From positions 61,012 to 125,011 of the forward strand of contig NZ_SLZL01000013.1 in the NCBI RefSeq assembly GCF_004342605.1: a stretch of DNA of 64,000 bases, in the 5' to 3' direction. The position numbers and the translations under genes were made by a program. This stretch comes from Caulobacter sp. BK020 (lineage in GTDB: Bacteria; Pseudomonadota; Alphaproteobacteria; Caulobacterales; Caulobacteraceae). Under the pieces are notes generated by a model. That model saw only the letters and a list, made by a program, of their open reading frames with translations. It was not told the origin of the DNA and ran no database searches. Every line of letters begins with the position of its first letter. Positions within the stretch are counted from its first letter, which is position 1. Below, piece by piece: positions 18,201-27,126 of the stretch.

Positions 18201-20095
18201 CAGATGGCGACGAAGGCGGCCTCGAAGGCGGCCTTGATGTCGTCGAACGACAGGTGCTCGCCGCGCTCGTCGCGCAGGGTGAACTCGTGGACCCAGACCT
18301 TGGCGTGGGTGTCGCTGGCCGGGGTCAACTTGAAGCCGTCCTCGATCAGAGCCTTCAGGCCCATGTGCTCGAGGATCGGCAACACGTCGGCCAGGGGCGC
18401 GGCGGCGCCGGGGCGGTAGAGCTTGAAGCGGAAGGTCAGCTTGTCGTCGCCGGCCAGGCGGAAGGCCCGGACCCGCACCGCCTCGTCGGCGCCCAGGCTG
18501 TCGACCACGGCGAGGTCGGCCAGGGCCTCGGCCGCGTCGTACTGGTCGCGATAGCCAGGCGGAAAGGCGTTCTGCCAGCGGGCCAGGGTCTCCACGACGC
18601 GGCCCGGCGCCCCACCGTCGCGCACGGCGGCCTCGAAGCGGTCGTCCCAGGTGCGGGCGGTCTCGGCCACGGCGGCTTCCAGCGTCGCCAGGTCCGGATC
18701 GCCGTGCTTGCCGGGCGTCACGCCCAGCACATAGTGCACGCGGGCCAGGGGCGCGTCGGAGAAACTGGGATAGTACGCGCTGACCCGGCCGTCGAAGGCC
18801 GCGGCCAGGATCTTGCCGGCCCGCTCGCGCACGCCGCTGTCGTAGCGCTCGCGCGGCACAAACATCAGCACCGAGATGAAGCGGTCGAACGGGTCCTTGC
18901 GGGCGAACAGCCGCACCCGCGGACGGTCGTAGAGGTGCAGCACCCCCATGGCCATTGACAGCAGCTCATCCTCGGAGATCTGGAACAGCTCGTCGCGCGG
19001 CCAGGTCTCCAGGATGTTGCGCAGGCGCTTGCCGCTGTGGCCTTCGGGATCCTTGCCGGCCTCCTTGAGCACGTGCTCGACCTTGCGGCGGATCACCGGC
19101 ACCTCGTGGGCGGGCGTCTCGTAGGCCTCGGCGGTGAACAGGCCCACGAACCGGACCTCGCCCGACGGTTTGCCATCGGCGCCGTACCGGCGCACGCCCA
19201 CATAGTCCATGTAGCCGCGGCGATGGACCTTGGAGCGCAGGTTCGACTTGGCCACCACCAGGGGCGCGCCCAGCAGCAGGTGGTCGCGGACCTGGGGCGA
19301 CAGGATGGCCGGCTCGCTGCCGCGCCGCAGCACGGTCAGGGTCTGGTCGCGCAGCACGCCCAGGCTGCCCTCGGGCTGGTACAGCGGCTCCTCGGCCGCG
19401 TAGCCGCCGTCGGCGGTGCGGGGATAGTCGTAGACCCGGGCCCCCAGGAACACGAAGCGGTCGCCCTCCAGCCAGTCGAGGAAGGCCAGGCCCTCGTCGC
19501 GCTCGCCTTCGGGGATCGGGGCCGTGGAGGCGCGCAGTTCAGCGATCGTGCGGCGGATCAGGGCCTTCATCGCCTCGAAGTCGTCGACCGCCAGCTGGAC
19601 GTCGGCCAGGGCGTCGCGGACAGCCGCGACCAGGGCGGCCTCCCGGTCCTCGCCCACCGGGGCCAGATAGACCTGAATCATCGAGCGCCGGCCGGCGGGG
19701 GTGTCGATCACGGGGTGGAACATGGCCCGCACCGAGAAGCCGTGCTCGGCGACCGCGCCCATGATGCTGTCGACCAGGAACGGGCGGTCGGGCTGGACGA
19801 TCTCCAGCAGGTCGCTCCTAAGGTCGGTCCCGTCGGCCCGGCGGGCGGGCCGGACGCGAATGGATAGCGGGTCGGTCGCGGTCTCGCCGAAGGCCCAGAA
19901 TTCCGCCAGAGCGTGGGCGACGTCGGCCGGGTCGAAACCCGGCAGTTCCTCCGCCGACCAGTCCTCCTGGACCTGGGCGGCGAACCGGGCCTGCGCCTCG
20001 GTGAGCGCCCCTTGCCCCAGCGCCGCGCCGAAGGCCCGAATCAAGCCTTCCGGCTCAGCGGTGGCCACCGGGGGGTCAAGTTTTTCACCGACCAT
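15260..20095 (-). CDS. gdhB: NAD-specific glutamate dehydrogenase, large 180-kDa class
   Basis: A 1611-residue cytosolic enzyme that oxidatively deaminates glutamate to 2-oxoglutarate and ammonia using NAD+, feeding amino-acid carbon into the TCA cycle. Length and architecture match the large class known from Caulobacter, Pseudomonas and Streptomyces: a long N-terminal regulatory region, then the catalytic core with PYREIYVSAPHVEGVHLRFG, GGLRWSDRRDDFRTEV with the substrate-binding and catalytic Lys in VPVGSKGGF, and the NAD domain with VGVGDMSGDVFGNGML. The C-terminal 350 residues are helical. The gene has a long untranslated gap upstream. No neighbouring gene appears to be part of the pathway. 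Confidence 0.96.
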   Translation of the reverse strand: MVGEKLDPPVATAEPEGLIRAFGAALGQGALTEAQARFAAQVQEDWSAEELPGFDPADVAHALAEFWAFGETATDPLSIRVRPARRADGTDLRSDLLEIVQPDRPFLVDSIMGAVAEHGFSVRAMFHPVIDTPAGRRSMIQVYLAPVGEDREAALVAAVRDALADVQLAVDDFEAMKALIRRTIAELRASTAPIPEGERDEGLAFLDWLEGDRFVFLGARVYDYPRTADGGYAAEEPLYQPEGSLGVLRDQTLTVLRRGSEPAILSPQVRDHLLLGAPLVVAKSNLRSKVHRRGYMDYVGVRRYGADGKPSGEVRFVGLFTAEAYETPAHEVPVIRRKVEHVLKEAGKDPEGHSGKRLRNILETWPRDELFQISEDELLSMAMGVLHLYDRPRVRLFARKDPFDRFISVLMFVPRERYDSGVRERAGKILAAAFDGRVSAYYPSFSDAPLARVHYVLGVTPGKHGDPDLATLEAAVAETARTWDDRFEAAVRDGGAPGRVVETLARWQNAFPPGYRDQYDAAEALADLAVVDSLGADEAVRVRAFRLAGDDKLTFRFKLYRPGAAAPLADVLPILEHMGLKALIEDGFKLTPASDTHAKVWVHEFTLRDERGEHLSFDDIKAAFEAAFVAIWTGRAESDGFNRLVLELGVGWREAALVRALARYRQQTGLDPSQGVQEQALSDNPGVTRLILDLFRIKFDPAVRADLAARQEQAKAVEADINEALQAVASLDADRVLRRIAALIGAIQRTNFFQLGPDGEPKPYISYKIASRALEDLPAPKPYREIYVSAPHVEGVHLRFGPVARGGLRWSDRRDDFRTEVLGLVKAQQVKNAVIVPVGSKGGFYPKNLPRGGDRDAIQAEAIRAYKTFLSGLLDITDNIDADNRIVPPVGVVVHDGEDPYLVVAADKGTATFSDIANGVAEDYGFWLGDAFASGGSVGYDHKVMGITARGAWEAVKRHFRELGKDIQAEPFTAVGVGDMSGDVFGNGMLLSKQTRLLAAFDHRHIFLDPDPDPAKSWAERDRMFKLPRSSWDDYDKNLISKGGGVFARSLKQIPLSPEVRALFEIKAETVTPAELLTAILKSKAELLYLGGIGTYVKARGESQAEAGDKANDAIRVNGADLRVKVVGEGANLGLTQAGRIEFAQLGGRLNTDAIDNSAGVDSSDHEVNIKILTGILERGGALTRDARNQLLPTMTDDVASHVLADNYDQTLALSLMESDAVSEVESHARFMTELEAKGRLDRKVEGLPEAAALTDRAQAGKGLTRPEMAVLLAYGKIDLFDDIVASRAPDDPWFEATLKGYFPSALGQYGDAMQQHRLRREIIATVLDNQMINMCGPTFPSRLRAAAACDTTALVIAFAAAREILGIDALWDQVSALDGKASANGQLALYKALAYAVRSLTFWLARRAFKDKSTVKALVEAYGPSVKALSALGTTILSPFEQKAVAKRAKAYVADGAPEALAQAVAALQPVTTAADLVDLGNASSWSVENVARLYHQVGAAYGFDRLRSAAGSFVGGDAFERLAVRRLIEDMLAEQTAITQAVLKFAANAQAGDDEASAKAAVASWGALRAEGVRAAKRTVEDIEQAGGGWTFAKLTIANAALRGLATAG

Positions 20096-20228
20096 GGGAT
20101 TTCCTCGCGAATTTTTGGCGACAACCTAGCCTTTCCAGGCCCAGTTTCAACCGTAGCCAGGGAAAAGCGCAGAATATCTTACCGAGAAGATCCGCCCGGA
20201 CGGGATCGGCTGGGCCGCGGACGCGGAA

Positions 20229-20259
20229 GCGCCGCCGGTTGGGGGGAAACCGGCGGCGC
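20229..20259. terminator. strong GC hairpin between AI-2E permease and gdhB
   Basis: A perfect 12-bp stem (GCGCCGCCGGTT at 20229-20240 with its complement at 20248-20259) around a seven-base G-rich loop. It lies downstream of the permease gene and upstream of gdhB on the same strand. There is no T run on either side, so Rho-independent termination is not certain. The rest of the 284-base gap holds no gene that I can support. Confidence 0.5.
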
Positions 20260-20379
20260 GGGCCCGCCGGGGGGAGGCGGGCGAGTCCGCATTGGACGCT
20301 CCAGAAATTCGGTTTGCGTCGCGCGGGGCCGGCAAGGGGGGCTGCCGACAGGAACTAGATAGGAAGGCCATTCGGGATT

Positions 20380-21525
20380 TTAAGCCCCCTTGATCGACTT
20401 CTGTCGGGAAGCGGATGCGGAGCCCGCTTTTTTGTCCGGCGAGGCCTTGGCCGACGCACCCGGCGGCTTGCGGTCGAGGCCCGATCCGCTGGGATCGCCG
20501 TCTTCCGACAGCAGGATGGCGATCCAGCGCGTGCCGTCGAACTGGGCCATGATCAGCATCAGGGCCACGGTCAGCGGGGTGGACAGGAACATGCCCGTCA
20601 CGCCCCACAGCGCGCCCCATACCGCCAATGACAGCAGCACCACCGTCGGGTCGATGTTCAGGCTGTCGCCCTGCATGCGCGGATAGATGACGTTGCCGAC
20701 GATGAAGAAGATCAGCTCCAAGGCTCCGAACAGGATCAGGGCGGGCCAGAAGCTGTCGGGAAACTGCACCAGGGCGAACAGCGGCGGCAGGATGCAGCCC
20801 ACCGCGCCGCCGATGATCGGGATATAGGCGGCCACGAAGATCAGGAAGGCCCAGAACAGCGCGTTGTCCAGGCGCAGCAGCATCATCACCACCCAGGCGG
20901 CGGCGGCGATCATCAGGCCGGTGACCGTCTGGATCCACAGGTACTGCTCGACCCCGTTGCGGATGCGCTGGAACAGCTGAACCGCGCTGTCGCGCTCGGC
21001 ATGATGCGGATAGAGCGCGACGATCTTGCGATTGAAGCCTCGCCGCGAGGCGATGATGAAGCCCAGATAGATCAGCACCAGTATGGCGTTGGAGGCGAAG
21101 TTCTGCAGGCTCTGGGCGGCCGCGCCGGCGTATTTGCTGGGATTGAGCTGGTTGATCAGGTCGCCGATCGTCGGCGCCACCTTGATCCCGACCAGCGAGG
21201 CGACCTTGGCGATCACCTCGTTCAGACGGGGCGCGTAGTCGCGGATCTGGCCGACGAAGCTGGCCCCGTTGGCGGTGACCACCCAGACCGAAGCCGCGAA
21301 CATGGCGATCGACAGGAAGATCGCGGCCGGCAGGGCCAGGTTCCTGGGGAACTTCGGAAGGCGCTCGACCAGCACCCGGGCGAAGCTGTCGATCATCACC
21401 GCCAGGAACACCGCCATGGCCAGGGGCGTGAGGATGCCGCGCATCCAGTACAGCGTCGCGCCGCCGGCGATGACCGCCAGGAACACCAGGGCGTTGCGAC
21501 CGGTGATCGACGCAGGGATGGACAT
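20380..21525 (-). CDS. AI-2E family transporter (PerM/YhhQ-type permease)
   Basis: A 381-residue polytopic membrane protein of the autoinducer-2 exporter-like (UPF0118/PerM) family. Helices occur near the N-terminus ([34 protein letters not shown]) and in the C-terminal half. A soluble loop of about 100 residues separates them. [17 protein letters not shown] and [19 protein letters not shown] are family-like. The C-terminal 40 residues are polar and basic. Its real substrate is unclear, since most members do not move AI-2. The start at 21525 is preferred because AAGAG lies about ten bases upstream; an ATG at 21534 is possible. Confidence 0.88.
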   Translation of the reverse strand: MSIPASITGRNALVFLAVIAGGATLYWMRGILTPLAMAVFLAVMIDSFARVLVERLPKFPRNLALPAAIFLSIAMFAASVWVVTANGASFVGQIRDYAPRLNEVIAKVASLVGIKVAPTIGDLINQLNPSKYAGAAAQSLQNFASNAILVLIYLGFIIASRRGFNRKIVALYPHHAERDSAVQLFQRIRNGVEQYLWIQTVTGLMIAAAAWVVMMLLRLDNALFWAFLIFVAAYIPIIGGAVGCILPPLFALVQFPDSFWPALILFGALELIFFIVGNVIYPRMQGDSLNIDPTVVLLSLAVWGALWGVTGMFLSTPLTVALMLIMAQFDGTRWIAILLSEDGDPSGSGLDRKPPGASAKASPDKKAGSASASRQKSIKGA

Positions 21526-21641
21526 CGGCGACATCTCTTTCTCGAAGGTCTGTAAAAGACTGGCGCCACATTGCGCGAGGCGATTGGCGCGACGCAAGGC
21601 CGGGGCTAGGCTCAAGCTCTCAATCTGAAGGACGTTGTTGT

Positions 21642-23171
21642 ATGACCCTGGTGATCGGCGAAGGCGAGATCCTCATCGGACTGGGCGAGGGACCCGTGAC
21701 CCAGCGGCTCGACCGATCCAATCGCCACGGCGTGGTGGCCGGCGCGACCGGCACGGGCAAGACCGTCACCCTGCAGGTCATGGCCCAGGCCTTCTCGGAC
21801 GCCGGCGTGCCGGTGTTCGCCGCCGACGTGAAGGGCGACCTCTCTGGCGTCGGCGCGATCGGGACGCCCAACGACAGGATGCTGGAGCGCGCCGCCTCCA
21901 TGGGCCTGACCCTGACGCCGTCCGCCCCGCCGGTGGTGTTCTGGGACCTGTTTGGCCAGAAAGGCCACCCGATCCGCACCACCATCTCCGAGATGGGTCC
22001 GCTGCTGCTGTCGCGCCTGCTCGAACTGAACGACGTGCAGGAAGGCGTGCTGACGGTGGTCTTCCACGTCGCCGACCAGGACGGCCTGCTGCTGCTGGAT
22101 CTGAAGGACCTGCAGGCGGCCCTGAAATATGTCGCCGACCACGCCGCCGAGATCGGCACCCAGTACGGCAACGTCTCGCCGGCCACGGTGGGGGCGATCC
22201 AGCGCAAGCTGCTGACCCTGCAGAGCCAGGGTGCCGAGAACTTCTTCGGCGAGCCGGCCCTGAAGCTGGCCGACCTGATGCGCACCGACGTGGCCGGCCG
22301 CGGCTATGTGAACCTGCTGGCGGCCGACAAGCTGATCCAGTCGCCCAAGCTCTATTCGACCTTCCTGCTGTGGCTGCTGTCGGAGCTGTTCGAGGAACTG
22401 CCCGAGGTGGGCGATCCGGAGAAGCCCAAGCTGGTGTTCTTCTTCGACGAAGCCCACCTGCTGTTCAACGATGCGGAAAAGCCGCTGCTGGAGAAGATCG
22501 AGCAGGTCGTGCGGCTGATCCGCTCCAAGGGCGTGGGCATCTACTTCGTCACCCAGAACCCGGCCGACATTCCCGACGCCGTGCTGGGCCAGCTGGGCGC
22601 GCGGGTGCAGCACGCGCTGCGAGCCTACACCCCCGCCGACCAGAAGGGGCTGAAGGCCGCCGCCCAGTCGTTCCGGGTCAACCCAGCCTTCGACACCGCC
22701 GAGACCATCCAGGCCCTGGGTGTCGGCGAGGCGCTGATCTCGACCCTGGACGCCAAGGGCGCGCCCTGCGTCGTGCAGAAGACGCTGATCCGTCCGCCGG
22801 CCTCGCGCCTGGGCCCGCTGACGCCGGAGGAGCGCGCCGCCCTGATCGCCAAGAGCCCGGTCGCCGGCCTCTACGACACAAGCCTGGACCGCGCCTCGGC
22901 CTACGAAACCCTTCAAGGCCGCGCCGCCCAGGCCCAGCAGCAGGCTGACACGGCCGCCGCCCAGGCCGAGGCCGAGCGCCAGCGGGCGGCGGCCGAGAAG
23001 GTGCGGGAACGGGAGGAGGCGCGCGAGGCTCGCGCCGCGTCGCGTCCGCGCGCCTCCAGCCGCCAGTCGATGGGCGAGGCCTTCGCCACCTCGTTGCTGC
23101 GGACGATCGCCAACCAGGCCGGGCGCGAAATCATGCGTGGCCTGATGGGGGGAATGAGTCGGAGACGCTAG
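21642..23171 (+). CDS. HerA-like ATPase, DUF853 family
   Basis: A 509-residue P-loop ATPase of the bacterial HerA-HP0495-like helicase / DUF853 family. The Walker [13 protein letters not shown] lies near residues 31-42, the Walker [13 protein letters not shown] near 270, and sensor region [13 protein letters not shown] near 303. [11 protein letters not shown] follows the P-loop as in other members. The C-terminal 80 residues form an Ala/Gln/Glu/Arg-rich coiled coil ([19 protein letters not shown]) and end in a basic tail. HerA-type proteins move along or pump DNA as hexameric rings; this family lacks the partner nuclease NurA here. The gene is divergent from the AI-2E permease and seems to stand alone. 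Confidence 0.92.
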   Translation: MTLVIGEGEILIGLGEGPVTQRLDRSNRHGVVAGATGTGKTVTLQVMAQAFSDAGVPVFAADVKGDLSGVGAIGTPNDRMLERAASMGLTLTPSAPPVVFWDLFGQKGHPIRTTISEMGPLLLSRLLELNDVQEGVLTVVFHVADQDGLLLLDLKDLQAALKYVADHAAEIGTQYGNVSPATVGAIQRKLLTLQSQGAENFFGEPALKLADLMRTDVAGRGYVNLLAADKLIQSPKLYSTFLLWLLSELFEELPEVGDPEKPKLVFFFDEAHLLFNDAEKPLLEKIEQVVRLIRSKGVGIYFVTQNPADIPDAVLGQLGARVQHALRAYTPADQKGLKAAAQSFRVNPAFDTAETIQALGVGEALISTLDAKGAPCVVQKTLIRPPASRLGPLTPEERAALIAKSPVAGLYDTSLDRASAYETLQGRAAQAQQQADTAAAQAEAERQRAAAEKVREREEAREARAASRPRASSRQSMGEAFATSLLRTIANQAGREIMRGLMGGMSRRR

Positions 23172-23265
23172 GTCAAAGGCCAAGCTTGAAGCGAGTCGGC
23201 CGAAATTCGGGTGAGGCCCGGCAGATCGGAGTCCGCTTGACCAGTTCAGGATCCGATTTCGAGGG

Positions 23266-23279
23266 AAATCGCGCGATTT
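23266..23279. repeat. palindrome AAATCGCGCGATTT
   Basis: A perfect 14-base palindrome 132 bases upstream of the small membrane protein gene. The same core occurs inside the longer inverted repeat at 56941-56984, so it may be a fragment of that repeat family or a protein-binding site. Confidence 0.45.
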
Positions 23280-23410
23280 GACGCATTTTTCCGCGCCCTA
23301 TGCGTGTGTATGCCTTGCAACTGAGCTATTCTGGGACTCATATCCATAGGCGTACACGGCACGACGGGGCGGAGACCCTCGATCAAAGGCCGGGCGTGGG
23401 AGGAAACGCA

Positions 23411-23578
23411 ATGAAGTTCGGCCCCTCGAACGTTCAAACGCACAATGCTCCGTTCCTGGGCGCGACCCGGCGCGCCCCGCCCCGGTACAAGATCCGATGG
23501 CCCCTGATCCTCTGCGCCGGCTTCAGCCTGGCGATATGGGCCGCGCTGATCTTCGGCGTCGTCGCCCTGAGTCGGTGA
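23411..23578 (+). CDS. small single-pass membrane protein, 55 aa
   Basis: A 55-residue protein with a basic N-terminal half and one C-terminal membrane helix (WPLILCAGFSLAIWAALIF). It is supported by an almost ideal ribosome binding site (GGAGG eight bases before ATG) and GC-rich third positions. I do not recognise the family. It stands alone in a 475-base interval between the HerA-like gene and the c-di-GMP gene. A hairpin follows its stop. Confidence 0.72.
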   Translation: MKFGPSNVQTHNAPFLGATRRAPPRYKIRWPLILCAGFSLAIWAALIFGVVALSR

Positions 23579-23605
23579 CCGGGACGGCGCCCGCGGTCGC
23601 CAGCC

Positions 23606-23634
23606 GTCTCACTCCCGCCGCGGCGGCGTGAGAC
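23606..23634. terminator. bidirectional hairpin between convergent genes
   Basis: GTCTCAC and GTGAGAC bracket an inner perfect palindrome CGCCGCGGCG. The structure lies 27 bases after the small membrane gene and 12 bases beyond the end of the convergent MHYT-GGDEF-EAL gene. There is no T tract, so its efficiency is uncertain. Confidence 0.5.
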
Positions 23635-23646
23635 CGAACTCCGCAA

Positions 23647-26070
23647 TCAGGCGCGTTTCCGCTTCCGCGCCTTCTCATCCGCCGTCGTCGCCAGCGGAGC
23701 CGCGGCGGCCTTGCTCGCCAGGGTCCAGGCGGACAGCGTGTCGACCGAAGCGGGCCGGCCGATGGCGTAGCCCTGCAGCTCGGCGCAGTCCTCGCCCCGC
23801 AGGAAGTCGATCTGCTCCTGGGTCTCGACGCCCTCGGCCACGCACGGGATGTCCAGGCTGCGGCCCAGGCCCAGCACCGCGCGGACGATCACCGTCGCAC
23901 GGTCGTGACGGTGGATGTTCTCCACGAAGCTCTTGTCGATCTTGATCTTGTCGAATGGGAACGACTGCAGGGTCGACAGCGACGAGAAGCCCGTGCCGAA
24001 GTCATCCATGGCGATCCGCACCCCCAGCGCCTTCAGCCGGCGCAGGTTGTCGAGCGCCCGCTGATAGTCCTTGAACAGGGCGCTCTCGGTGACCTCGAGC
24101 TCCAGCCGCTTGGGAGACAGGCCGGTCTGCACCAGGATTTCATGCACCAGGATGGGCAGGTTCGGCTGGTTCAGTTGCAGCGGCGACAGGTTCACCGCGA
24201 TGCGCAGCGGCCGCTCCCAACTGGCGGCGTCCGCGCAGGCTCGGCGCAAGACCCATTCGCCCAGCTGAGTGATCAGGCCGTTTTCCTCGGCGACGGGGAT
24301 GAATTCCAGCGGCGGGACCATGCCCCGCCCCGGATGGTTCCAGCGCACCAGGGCCTCGAAACCGCAGACCTCGCCATCGGCCGCCTTGGCCAGCGGCTGA
24401 TAGTGAACGACCAGTTCCTCGTCGGCGATCGCCTGACGCAGCTCGCGAGCCAGGGTTCGGCGCTCGCGGATCGTCTCGTCCATTTCCCGCTTGAAGAAGC
24501 GATAGGCGCCGCGGCCGCCTTCCTTGGCGCGGTACAGCGCCATGTCGGCGTTGGCCAGCAGCGCCTCGGCCGTGCGGCCGTCGTGCGGGAACAGCGAGAC
24601 GCCAAGGCTGGCGCCCATGGCCAGGTCCCGGCCCTCATGCGTGGCGGGCGCCGACAGGGTCTCCAGCAGCCGGCCAGCCAGTTCGGCGGCGGCTGCGGGC
24701 TGGTCGCCCGCCGCCACCTGCACGACGATGAACTCGTCGCCGCCGAGACGGGCCGCGAAGGACGGGGCCGTCAGGCTGTCCTGCAGCCGGCGCGCGGCCT
24801 CGACCAGCAGGGCGTCGCCCGCCAGGTGGCCGTGCAGGTCGTTGGCTTCCTTGAAATGATCCAGGTCGATGCAGATCAGCGACAGGCTCTCGCCCGAGGC
24901 CTCGACCCGGTCCAGGGCCGCGGCCAGGCGGGTCTGCAGCGAATTGCGGTTGGGCAGGCCGGTCAGGCCGTCGTGCTCGGCCAGGTAACGGATCTTCTCC
25001 TCGGCCGAGCGGCGCTCGCGCAGGTCTCGCACCGCCAGCACGGTCAGGCCCGAGGTTTCGCGTCGGGCGCCGTCGTCCATCAGCCGCGAGAATACCTCGA
25101 CCGGGATGGCGCGACCGCCGTCGGCGGGCTGCAGCACGCCCTCGCGGCGCTCGCCTTCCCGGATCGACGCGGTGCTGTCCAGGGTCAGCAGATCCGACAG
25201 CGGCGCGCGCAGCAGGGCGTCCAGTTGAAGGCCGACCAACTGGCAGAAGGCGGCGTTGGCGTCGTTGATAAGGCCGTCCTGGACGACGACGATGCCCTCG
25301 TAGGCGGCGTCGGCCAGGCGGCGGATACGGTCCAGGGCCGAGCGGCTGGTCGAGGACTCGATGGCCACCGCGCCCAGACCGCCCAGGATGATCATGCCGG
25401 TGATCGAGCTCACGGCCAGGGTCAGGACCGCGCCCGACAGCATCTGGTCGGGCACGTCGATCGAGGGGTCGGGAACGATGGTGATCGCGCCCATGCCGAT
25501 GAAATGCAGGGCGCAGATTCCGAGCGTGAGGAGAAGCCCGCCGCCCAGCTGCCGGACCAGGCTGCGCGCGCGTCCCGCCAGTTGCAGGGCGCCCGCGGCG
25601 CCGACGACGCCGGCCAGCACCGAGACGGCGATCGTCGCCTGCTCCCACTGCAAGAAGCCCTGGGTGACGAAGGCGGACATGCCGGTATAGTGCATGGCGG
25701 CCACGCCCATGCCCAGGACCAAGCCGCCGGCGAAGTCGTTGGTGCGCGAGCGCTGGGCCGAGGCCACAGCGAAGCCGCCGGCCATGAACAGCACCGCGAT
25801 CATCAGCGACAGCAAGGTGCCCGCGGGACTGTAACCGGTCTTCAGGCCGGGGCTGTAGGCGACCATGGCGATGAAGTGGGTGGCCCACACGCCCGATCCC
25901 GACACCAGGCCGGTCAGCAGCAGCCAGGCGGCCCGCACCACGCCCTTGGCCCCGCGCATCCGGGAGTAGAGGCGGAACGCCGTGAAGCACGCGGCGAAAC
26001 AGATCAGGCCGGCGACCACCACCAGGCGCAGATCGTGCTCCGTCGTCAGGCAGGTCAAAACCTTGAGCAA
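23647..26070 (-). CDS. MHYT-GGDEF-EAL cyclic-di-GMP signalling protein
   Basis: An 807-residue inner-membrane protein. The first 230 residues form the seven-helix MHYT sensor, with the three repeated metal-binding motifs THFIAM, MHYTGM and LHFIGM, proposed elsewhere to sense O2, CO or NO through copper. A PAS-like segment follows, then a GGDEF domain with an intact active motif at residues 443-447, and an EAL phosphodiesterase domain with its signature at 572-574 (FEALVRWNHP) and DDFGTGFSSL. Both catalytic motifs look intact, so it could make or degrade c-di-GMP. It lies one gene from the OPX export gene of the polysaccharide locus. This message regulates polysaccharide and holdfast in Caulobacter, but a specific link here is inference. 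Confidence 0.95.
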   Translation of the reverse strand: MLKVLTCLTTEHDLRLVVVAGLICFAACFTAFRLYSRMRGAKGVVRAAWLLLTGLVSGSGVWATHFIAMVAYSPGLKTGYSPAGTLLSLMIAVLFMAGGFAVASAQRSRTNDFAGGLVLGMGVAAMHYTGMSAFVTQGFLQWEQATIAVSVLAGVVGAAGALQLAGRARSLVRQLGGGLLLTLGICALHFIGMGAITIVPDPSIDVPDQMLSGAVLTLAVSSITGMIILGGLGAVAIESSTSRSALDRIRRLADAAYEGIVVVQDGLINDANAAFCQLVGLQLDALLRAPLSDLLTLDSTASIREGERREGVLQPADGGRAIPVEVFSRLMDDGARRETSGLTVLAVRDLRERRSAEEKIRYLAEHDGLTGLPNRNSLQTRLAAALDRVEASGESLSLICIDLDHFKEANDLHGHLAGDALLVEAARRLQDSLTAPSFAARLGGDEFIVVQVAAGDQPAAAAELAGRLLETLSAPATHEGRDLAMGASLGVSLFPHDGRTAEALLANADMALYRAKEGGRGAYRFFKREMDETIRERRTLARELRQAIADEELVVHYQPLAKAADGEVCGFEALVRWNHPGRGMVPPLEFIPVAEENGLITQLGEWVLRRACADAASWERPLRIAVNLSPLQLNQPNLPILVHEILVQTGLSPKRLELEVTESALFKDYQRALDNLRRLKALGVRIAMDDFGTGFSSLSTLQSFPFDKIKIDKSFVENIHRHDRATVIVRAVLGLGRSLDIPCVAEGVETQEQIDFLRGEDCAELQGYAIGRPASVDTLSAWTLASKAAAAPLATTADEKARKRKRA

Positions 26071-26166
26071 GCGCAGGTCCCCCGGGGCGTTACCTGCAAT
26101 CTGTAGCGGGCAAGATGCAAAAAAAGGGTTTCGACGGGCCTTTGCGGTCGCCTACCCCAACCGCCG

Positions 26167-27009
26167 CTATCGCGCCGAGCGTTTCGCGCCCTTGGTCGTC
26201 GCGACCTCGCTGCGCCAGAGCTCCACTCCCGAGCCGGTCATGGCGGTCTGCAGCGCCGCGCGCTCCTCGCCTTCGAGGCGCACGGCGGTCAGCACGCCCG
26301 TGGCGTAGGCCCCCGTGTCGAGGCCGATGCGACGGTGGTCCGACTGGATGTCGTCGGTCGGCGTGTGGCCGTGCACAATGATCTTCTCGAAGGTCCGGCT
26401 GTCGTCCAGGAAGGTCTGCCGGATCCACATCATGTCGTGCCTGGACTGCTGGTCCAGCGGGACGCCCGGCCGCGCGCCGGCATGCACGAAGAAATAGTCA
26501 CCGACGCTGACACTGAACTTCAGGTCCCGCAGGAAAGCCCGGTGGCGGTCACTGAGGGCGGCGTTGAAGTCGGCTGAGGCGGCGGCCCAGGCCTCCTTGT
26601 CGGCGCGATCGGCCGGCGCCGTCACGCCGTACGACCGGAGCGCCTCGCGCCCGCCATAGTCGCACCAGGTCGGACCGATGCCGGGATCCTCGAGGAACGC
26701 CGCCATCCGGTCTTCGTGGTTGCCGCGCAGGAAAACCGTTTCGATGGGACCGCCGTCCGCGAGGCGGCACAGCAGTTCGATCACGCCCTGGGACTCCGGG
26801 CCGCGGTCGACATAGTCGCCAAGAAAGATCAGCACCTTGCGGGTCTGCGCGCTGCGAGCGAAATCTTCGAGAACAGCGCCGAGCAGGGGGCGCAGAAGAT
26901 CGAGCCGTCCGTGGATGTCGCCAACCGTCCATACCAGCGTGCCTGGCGGCACGCTGGCGACTGGGCCGGCGTTCGACGACTTCCGACGCGCTAACCAGTT
27001 ACCGATCAT
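26167..27009 (-). CDS. serine/threonine-type metallophosphoesterase
   Basis: A 280-residue calcineurin-like phosphatase of the PrpA/PrpB type. The metal-binding motifs are all present: GDIHGRLDLL near residue 34, GDYVDRGPESQG near 67, RGNHEDRMA near 99, and later VHAGARPG and VHGHTPT. No signal peptide is seen, so it is cytosolic. It is encoded just upstream of the c-di-GMP gene on the same strand, with a 96-base gap. Phosphatases of this type occur beside exopolysaccharide genes in other alphaproteobacteria, but the substrate is unknown. No low-molecular-weight tyrosine phosphatase (Wzb type) is present in the window. Confidence 0.92.
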   Translation of the reverse strand: MIGNWLARRKSSNAGPVASVPPGTLVWTVGDIHGRLDLLRPLLGAVLEDFARSAQTRKVLIFLGDYVDRGPESQGVIELLCRLADGGPIETVFLRGNHEDRMAAFLEDPGIGPTWCDYGGREALRSYGVTAPADRADKEAWAAASADFNAALSDRHRAFLRDLKFSVSVGDYFFVHAGARPGVPLDQQSRHDMMWIRQTFLDDSRTFEKIIVHGHTPTDDIQSDHRRIGLDTGAYATGVLTAVRLEGEERAALQTAMTGSGVELWRSEVATTKGAKRSAR

Positions 27010-27126
27010 CCCCTATCCATTCCGTCATGACCCCGCGGCGGCTCCGGCAAGCGCCCAGGCGCGGAACGGAGCGGAAAGCTGATGCGAGGCAAGGGTAACG
27101 ATCCAAAGGTCAAGAAACCCGAAAAC

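Noticed and set aside
16145..18958. Very long open frame antisense to the glutamate dehydrogenase gene
   Set aside because: High GC content and strong codon bias of gdhB leave the opposite strand open. The translated product is low in complexity and shows no domains.
23905..26106. Long open frame antisense to the MHYT-GGDEF-EAL gene
   Set aside because: The minus-strand frame has intact GGDEF, EAL and MHYT motifs; the plus-strand product has no recognisable features.
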